Below, piece by piece: positions 30,517-34,930 of a DNA stretch of 34,930 nt; the stretch's first letter is position 1, and each line of letters begins with the position of its first letter. The DNA is taken from IMG/VR virus record IMGVR_UViG_3300032282_005134, positions 1-34,930 of that record; one strand, written 5' to 3'. The notes under the pieces were generated by a model, which was not told the DNA's origin, made no database searches, and was given only the letters and a program-made list of their open reading frames with translations. Source of the stretch: a virus. A program made the position numbers and the translations under genes.

Positions 30517-30581
30517 CTACATGGATTGTATGATGCATCTGAAATGTAAGTTGGTATGTATATTGGTATCTTCTGACCCAT
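28890..30581 (-). CDS. Fibre/adhesin: shared anchor plus four Cys modules on Thr/Ser linkers
   Basis: This 563-aa protein has an anchor at 1-176 (paralogous to the next gene), linker 177-201, module A 203-276, linker 277-315, module B 316-398, linker 399-406, module C 407-475, linker 476-484 and module D 485-563. Each module is 70-80 residues with several Cys and ends in a Cys pair such as C-T-V-C or C-S-G-T-C. Module D (YNYYSVTRYNCPNC through DLDGSASAGTDCSGTC) is clearly related to a module of the collagen-like fibre at 4462-7851. The first modules carry NxT/S-rich, Tyr-rich surfaces. It starts 10 nt after the 678-aa tail gene. Probably a multi-headed host-binding fibre. Confidence 0.72.
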   Translation of the reverse strand: MGQKIPIYIPTYISDASYNPCRVLPRLLFYNGQVDCEKFYVHDEYNSSRSVYQFPYFDNYNVVSGSFPTSDSKSLLFLNETGVYGEIPTETLYSTYWEKYVELLYNPRTRLLNASTIIPLADYFKMELNDIVELRGNYYHLRAINDYNLKNGECNIELLGPILPDALPFAVTPGPTPIPTTTTTSTSTSTSTTTSGTTTTTFSNNPCICVEVVITSAGGEVQTFNCYGRNENYVYMNAGTYYLCAARIGGLIQAEFIYGTGTISPVGNCKTETCPPATTTTTTAATTTTTTEAPTTTTTTTEAPTTTTSTTTTTAARFYEIVDYGANATDACYSPISYFPMTGNGTTFCNSTTFTSATWNSVATGNYVVSYNGNYQDVSHTFGQGFATVRGGGCTVCPTTTTTTTTECVLQCNQWRLAATRGGYFYWTDCSTGNPAYALVGGGKNFYVCSRTTPTKEPGAGQVILYNYNCGTYPCTTTTTTTSAPTYNYYSVTRYNCPNCSGATSGLIARNNTTGGTLTTNHYYNNGDGYVYRIDGYNSGAYYDIDLDGSASAGTDCSGTCAI

Positions 30582-30591
30582 AGTTATTTAT

Positions 30592-32628
30592 TTAAACACA
30601 TCCTCCCCATTGAGCACAACGTTCTCCACTATAATTTATAACAGTACCATTTATAGAACTTAATTCCCATATTTTACAATTATTTCCACTATCAACAACA
30701 TTATTATATCCTGTTACTAAATTAGTTCCATATGCATCATAATATAATACTGCACTTTCTTCAATTAATCCAGTTGTAGAATAAACAATTCTTTGTGGTG
30801 AGTAGTAACTACTACATACATCATAATAATTGTTAGAAGTTGATAGTTGAACTAATCCATCACCATTTACAGGGTATGCTACTACATTAGGATTTAATCC
30901 ACCAACACTACCTGATAAACCTGTTCCAGCTATCTTAATTAATGGAGATGATGCTAAAGTTGTTTTAACCTCAAACTTACCTTGCGAAAAGAAATTTTGT
31001 GTATCAGTATAATATTGTTTACCAAATTCTCTATTAGCTAATTTACTAAATTGCTGAGATATATAATCAGTATCTAATGTATCACCAAAGTTTAATTCGT
31101 TTACTGCAAAGTTATTAGCTGGAATTACTTCTATCTTTTCATTTAAATTTATGTATTTGTTAAAATCTTTTATTTCACCATTTTTATACCAATTATTAAA
31201 TGTTTCAACTATGAATTCATTTTTCCTTGTTTTAGATGGATATATTACTAAATTAAATTTCTTTTGTATTCCTTTAATAAAATCAATTAACTTAATTCCA
31301 TTAGTACCAAATGGCATATTCAATGCAATATCCATAACTCTACCATCAGCAGCTTGTGTTACCTTTGTTATCTCTAAAGATGATTTAGGTTTACCACCCG
31401 GGTCTAACACAAATGAGAAGTTATCATATGGTGGAGAATATTGGTCGTACCAATTTACACCAAAATAATATGTTCCTGCATTTAATTTAGAAGTTACAAA
31501 TTCAGTTTGAATTGTATATGTTTGATTTTGTCCTGTATCTCCATTTGCATATGCTGCATTTAAATTATTTTCAAAGTATTTATTAAAATTTACTAATTGT
31601 GTATATGCATTTGATGGTGATGAACCAGTAGGCCAGTAATATATTTGTGTTGTAGGAGCACCTAATGAACCTGATAGTTTAACTTCTAATGTTAATATAC
31701 CTTTTAATGCTGAAGCTTTTTCTAAATTATACGAAGAATTTGTTCCAACAACATTTTGTGGGTCTTTATCAACACTATACCAAGGTAAACGTGTTACTGT
31801 ATTTTGAGGTACATTTAAATCAGTTTGATTGCTACCTGAAAGAGGTGATATCTTCATAGTACCATATCCTTCTAAATCAACTCCAGCAAATTCAGGATAT
31901 TTTAATGAATTATTACATAGTAAGTAAATATCATTTAAAAATGGTTCATTAAAAAAAGAACCTGAGTAAGTGTATCCAGCATAATCAAATATTGCATCCC
32001 ATACTGTTTTCATACGGATAGATGGTTTAAAATCCTGCACTGCTAATCCACCTTCACTATCATCTATACCAAAAAAATCATCACCTGATGTATATTTATA
32101 CCCAGTGCCATAATCTGCTAATGGATAAACAATATCTCCATTAAATAAGTTACCACCCCAACTTGCTGAAATATTATCAAACGAAGCAGTGTGATTATAT
32201 ATTGAAAGATTAGTTAAATCAGTTAAATATGTTTTATTAATCTGAATACCAAATGAGGATAACGCACCAAATACTGATACAACATAAGAATCAATAAATT
32301 TATTTGCATAAACATTAACCTTATTAAGTTGTAGATATCCCTGTGCTAAATACAATCCATCAAAATCCAAATAACATGGAACTTTGATATTTGTAGCAAA
32401 TGTATCAGGGTTTTGTACACTAATATCATAGCAGTGCTCAAAGAAAGCATTATTTTTTTTTGAACCTGGTAAATTAATTTGTCGTGTAAAATCAGTTGGC
32501 AAAACACCTAAATCAAATAAACCTGTTACATTATCAGATAGTTTAATTTCCTCATCTGCAAATAGGTCTAAAATTTGTCCATCTGCTACTAATTTAAATA
32601 CGAAACCTTGTGTACTAACTATACCCAT
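30592..32628 (-). CDS. Large tail protein, probable baseplate/tail-tip hub
   Basis: This 678-aa, beta-rich protein begins MGIVSTQGFVFKLVADGQIL. It includes DFTRQINLPGSKKNNAFFEH (about 41-60), a pattern I know from Bacteroidota phage tail-tip proteins, and a later LIDFIKGIQKKFNLVIYPSK with NEFIVETFNNWYKNGEIKDF (about 430-470) resembling phage tail-hub domains that contact the tube end. It follows the 407-aa tail protein with the ATG/stop sharing 1 nt, and precedes the fibre genes, which fits a hub that anchors fibres. No Thr/Ser linkers. Assignment rests on position and pattern. Confidence 0.6.
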   Translation of the reverse strand: MGIVSTQGFVFKLVADGQILDLFADEEIKLSDNVTGLFDLGVLPTDFTRQINLPGSKKNNAFFEHCYDISVQNPDTFATNIKVPCYLDFDGLYLAQGYLQLNKVNVYANKFIDSYVVSVFGALSSFGIQINKTYLTDLTNLSIYNHTASFDNISASWGGNLFNGDIVYPLADYGTGYKYTSGDDFFGIDDSEGGLAVQDFKPSIRMKTVWDAIFDYAGYTYSGSFFNEPFLNDIYLLCNNSLKYPEFAGVDLEGYGTMKISPLSGSNQTDLNVPQNTVTRLPWYSVDKDPQNVVGTNSSYNLEKASALKGILTLEVKLSGSLGAPTTQIYYWPTGSSPSNAYTQLVNFNKYFENNLNAAYANGDTGQNQTYTIQTEFVTSKLNAGTYYFGVNWYDQYSPPYDNFSFVLDPGGKPKSSLEITKVTQAADGRVMDIALNMPFGTNGIKLIDFIKGIQKKFNLVIYPSKTRKNEFIVETFNNWYKNGEIKDFNKYINLNEKIEVIPANNFAVNELNFGDTLDTDYISQQFSKLANREFGKQYYTDTQNFFSQGKFEVKTTLASSPLIKIAGTGLSGSVGGLNPNVVAYPVNGDGLVQLSTSNNYYDVCSSYYSPQRIVYSTTGLIEESAVLYYDAYGTNLVTGYNNVVDSGNNCKIWELSSINGTVINYSGERCAQWGGCV

Positions 32629-33851
32629 TATATTATTAATTTATATGCTTGTCCCCAATCAAAATCAAATTGATATTGAATTAATTTATCATTTACACCT
32701 GTTTTAAACACAGTGCTATCAGTTCTAATAGTAATAGGTCTAACTACTTCAGTTGTTGTTACTCCTGCTGCAAATCCATTACTATATCCATTATTATATC
32801 CTTGTCCAACCGAATCCTGTCCATAAACCCAATATATCTCATCTGAAACTAATAATTGTTTCCATATCTCATTATAATCTTCACTAATATATGGTGTATT
32901 TACACTTAACGTTTGTTTACTATCTGATATATAATTTAATGTTGAACTTTCATAATCTTGATAACTTAAAGATGTACCTTGCCATGTTCCTAATTGCGGT
33001 TGATATGTTCGTTTTGTTGATGAGAATCCCTGACGGTTTACCATATAGAAATTCATATAATCAAACTGTCCATATCTATTTTTCCATTTGATTCTTACAT
33101 TTGGATATTTTTGAATACAATCTTTTGTAAAATATATTGATGCACCTAATGGTGTATTGCCATTAAACGCCTGCACACTAAACCATTCACTATTTTCACT
33201 TAAAGGAAAATCATCACATGTCATTCCAATTGGAAAATAACTAATTTGTCCTGATGATGATGGACTAGTTGTTAATGTATAATTTGCATTACCAAATGAA
33301 CCTGAGTAAACTAATTTTGTAGGTTGTGTTGAACCAACATCACCTGTATAAACTGACATCCAACCCAAAGTATCTTCTAAAAACGATTGAGTTACAGGAC
33401 CATCACTCATAATAGGCCAGTAAGCTGATTTAGATACAATTTGTTGATTTATTGGTTCCTGAAATAGTGCATAACCATCTAATGCTTTATATGTTCCACT
33501 ACGAACTTTAGATGATGATACAATTATATTATTAGTATCAGTATATTGCCAATAGAAATCACATTTATAGTATTTTACGTTTGATGTATCATCAAATGCT
33601 AAATTAGTTAGTGTTGAGTTTATAATTCTACTAACATCAAACATTCCAACCAAACTGGTATTAGGATACTTTGTTAATGTATAATCTCCTGTGGAACCTG
33701 ATTGATTTGGTGCACCCTCCCAATAATACAAATCTGCATAATATTGAAATGATGAACTATATACTACCCCTGTATTCTCCGCAACAGTAAAAACCATAGG
33801 AGATTGTGCTAAAGAGCAGGTAGCTGGATATTGGGTTATGCTTAATGACAT
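32628..33851 (-). CDS. Tail protein, tail-tip/distal-tail-like
   Basis: This 407-aa beta-rich protein has a recognisable segment PNVRIKWKNRYGQFDYMNFY with MVNRQGFSSTKRTYQP (about 250-290), familiar from Bacteroidota phage tail proteins. The rest is Ser/Thr/Tyr-rich. It is the first long tail gene after the neck genes (45-nt gap) and overlaps the hub-like gene by 1 nt, so a distal-tail or baseplate position is likely. No enzymatic motif was seen. Confidence 0.6.
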   Translation of the reverse strand: MSLSITQYPATCSLAQSPMVFTVAENTGVVYSSSFQYYADLYYWEGAPNQSGSTGDYTLTKYPNTSLVGMFDVSRIINSTLTNLAFDDTSNVKYYKCDFYWQYTDTNNIIVSSSKVRSGTYKALDGYALFQEPINQQIVSKSAYWPIMSDGPVTQSFLEDTLGWMSVYTGDVGSTQPTKLVYSGSFGNANYTLTTSPSSSGQISYFPIGMTCDDFPLSENSEWFSVQAFNGNTPLGASIYFTKDCIQKYPNVRIKWKNRYGQFDYMNFYMVNRQGFSSTKRTYQPQLGTWQGTSLSYQDYESSTLNYISDSKQTLSVNTPYISEDYNEIWKQLLVSDEIYWVYGQDSVGQGYNNGYSNGFAAGVTTTEVVRPITIRTDSTVFKTGVNDKLIQYQFDFDWGQAYKLII

Positions 33852-33896
33852 AAGTTTGTTTATTATATAACCACAAAAAGCAATGTTGTATTGGGG

Positions 33897-34316
33897 TTAC
33901 TTTAACAACTTTATAAACGATTTATCAATTCTAGCACGTATTTGTGGTAAAACCTCATCATTTATTATACCTTTCATAGCATCGTTAATGGTTTTCTGCA
34001 TAACTCTATCGTTAGCAGCTTCTTCTGCGAATGGACGTGGTATTGAATTTCTACCCAATCCTGTACCCTCATGAACTATTGCTCCATAACGTGCACCAGG
34101 AGGAGCAAATGATAGAGATAGATTAACTGAAGGAATATCTAATTTAAATTTAGTAGTTGATTTGGATGGTCTTATTGTTACCATCTTCTCATAAGTGTTA
34201 TACAAACCAACCCTATCGTATAAGTTTCCTGTTTTATAAGCAGGAACACTTCTATTAACAATATATAATTGAGCTAGTTCTGCATATACCTGTGCTACTT
34301 GTCTGAACTCTTTCAT
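33897..34316 (-). CDS. HK97 gp10-like head-tail/neck protein
   Basis: This 139-aa protein includes PPGARYGAIVHEGTGLGRNS followed by IPRPFAEEAAND (about 72-105). That 'YG-x-x-V-x-E-GTG...RPF-x-x-A' core is the signature of HK97-gp10-like neck proteins, which complete the tail top and join it to the head. It lies 2 nt downstream of the tail terminator-like gene, the usual arrangement. Size matches the family (about 110-150). Confidence 0.75.
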   Translation of the reverse strand: MKEFRQVAQVYAELAQLYIVNRSVPAYKTGNLYDRVGLYNTYEKMVTIRPSKSTTKFKLDIPSVNLSLSFAPPGARYGAIVHEGTGLGRNSIPRPFAEEAANDRVMQKTINDAMKGIINDEVLPQIRARIDKSFIKLLK

Positions 34317-34318
34317 TG

Positions 34319-34840
34319 TTAAGATAATAAATTATATAAGCATCTAGGTCTATCGTTATGAGTTGTTAAATCAAATGTAGCTACCCATCCACCTAAACCA
34401 TTTTCAAACTTATCTTTAAATGCTTCACAATTTATATCAGCATTTATTTCAAAATTATCCACTGCGTATTGAGTGTAAGATGTTAAATCATTTATTATAC
34501 TTAATGTATTTGCATGAATGTCAACGGTATCATCCGTACCAAAGTAAGGAATAGTTTCTTTATTATGAACACCAACTGATTCATTATTCTTTAATTTAAT
34601 TTTATCAGCAATTGTAAGCTGGCATCTATAAACTGTCTTTGAATCACTAAATGTTGAGTTAGTTATTAATATATTACCTAATGGATATGCTGGAAATTCA
34701 TTATCATCTATCTCATAGATATCACCCTGACTAACTGATTGAATCGCTGGGTGATTTGTCATTATTGTTTTAAAATAATTTAAAACATTATAGTACAATG
34801 AATAGTTTGTACCTACTTTATTTACTACATTTAATCCCAT
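34319..34840 (-). CDS. Tail terminator-like protein
   Basis: This 173-aa protein has FKTIMTNHPAIQSVSQGDIY (about 23-42), FPAYPLGNILIT, CQLTIADKIKLKNNE and a C-terminal FKDKFENGLGGWVATFDLTT with NDRPRC. This pattern ('NHP-x-x...GD-x-x-E-x-D...YPL...NGL-x-GW-x-x-x-x-x-L') occurs in Bacteroidota-phage proteins between connector and gp10-like genes and fits tail terminator/completion proteins. It precedes the gp10-like gene by 2 nt. The name is by context and pattern. Confidence 0.65.
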   Translation of the reverse strand: MGLNVVNKVGTNYSLYYNVLNYFKTIMTNHPAIQSVSQGDIYEIDDNEFPAYPLGNILITNSTFSDSKTVYRCQLTIADKIKLKNNESVGVHNKETIPYFGTDDTVDIHANTLSIINDLTSYTQYAVDNFEINADINCEAFKDKFENGLGGWVATFDLTTHNDRPRCLYNLLS

Positions 34841-34844
34841 AATA

Positions 34845-34930
34845 TTATAATTGGATACCTCCGAAATATTGGTTAGTAAAATCAGGATAAACCTGAGTTA
34901 GGTTACCAACACTCTCAAGGTATTGTGGTA
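34845..34930 (-). CDS. C-terminal end of a connector-like protein (runs off the window)
   Basis: The last 27 residues before a TAA at 34845-34847 read PQYLESVGNLTQVYPDFTNQ then YFGGIQL. A C-terminal 'YL...N...(Y/F)P-x-(F/Y)' is typical of the connector family whose N-terminal part is at 1-342. It lies 4 nt upstream of the tail terminator-like gene. Direct end-to-end joining of the window is out of frame (a stop appears after 10 codons), so 3k+1 bases are missing if the two parts are one gene. Confidence 0.55.
   Translation of the reverse strand, partial: PQYLESVGNLTQVYPDFTNQYFGGIQL

Overview
This window is almost wall to wall tailed-phage DNA (Caudoviricetes, siphovirus-like gene set), very AT-rich. 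A Bacteroidota host is likely. At least five promoters fit the Bacteroidota -33/-7 pattern TTTG-N20-TATCTTTG, ribosome sites are A-rich leaders with no Shine-Dalgarno, and many small genes resemble families I know from Bacteroidota phages. No integrase, tRNA, CRISPR array or insertion sequence was seen.

Layout. Positions 13909 down to 1 (minus strand): a winged-helix replication-type gene, a 160-aa unknown, an HNH endonuclease, two small Cys-rich genes, a sigma-like factor, a Mom-like DNA-modification enzyme, small and large terminase, a coiled-coil protein, a probable -1 frameshift gene pair, a Cys-rich small gene, a 1129-aa collagen-like fibre, scaffold, major capsid, a tail-tube-like protein, a small protein, portal, and the N-terminal part of a head-tail connector that runs off the window. 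Positions 13910-14117 are a divergent regulatory region with a perfect DnaA box, a candidate origin. Positions 14118-17782 (plus strand) are nine small, probably early genes driven by three near-identical promoters, each preceded by a 15-bp repeated element. Positions 17800-17970 hold convergent terminators. Position 18449 (plus) starts a second sigma-like (gp55-type) gene. Positions 34930 down to 18062 (minus strand): end of a connector-like gene, tail terminator-like and gp10-like genes, two large tail proteins, four fibre or adhesin genes, three sugar/methyl-transfer genes, a 49-aa gene, tape measure, XkdF-type prohead protease, and several small proteins including a Dps/DUF5856-like one and isolated protease-associated domains.

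How it works together. The plus-strand early block and the replication-type gene fire in opposite directions from one regulatory hub. Two phage sigma-like factors could switch the host polymerase to the long minus-strand morphogenesis operons. The partial genes at the two window ends look like the N- and C-terminal parts of the same connector family, so the window is probably a nearly complete, circularly permuted genome of about 35 kb.

Most interesting points: (1) a -1 frameshift gene with a T9 slippery run and no usable start in the downstream frame; (2) four virion proteins built from 70-80-residue Cys-containing modules joined by Thr/Ser linkers, with one module type shared between distant genes, which looks like a module-swapping host-recognition system; (3) the promoter-plus-operator set around the origin; (4) protease-associated domains encoded as separate genes. 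No recognisable lysis or replisome genes are present.
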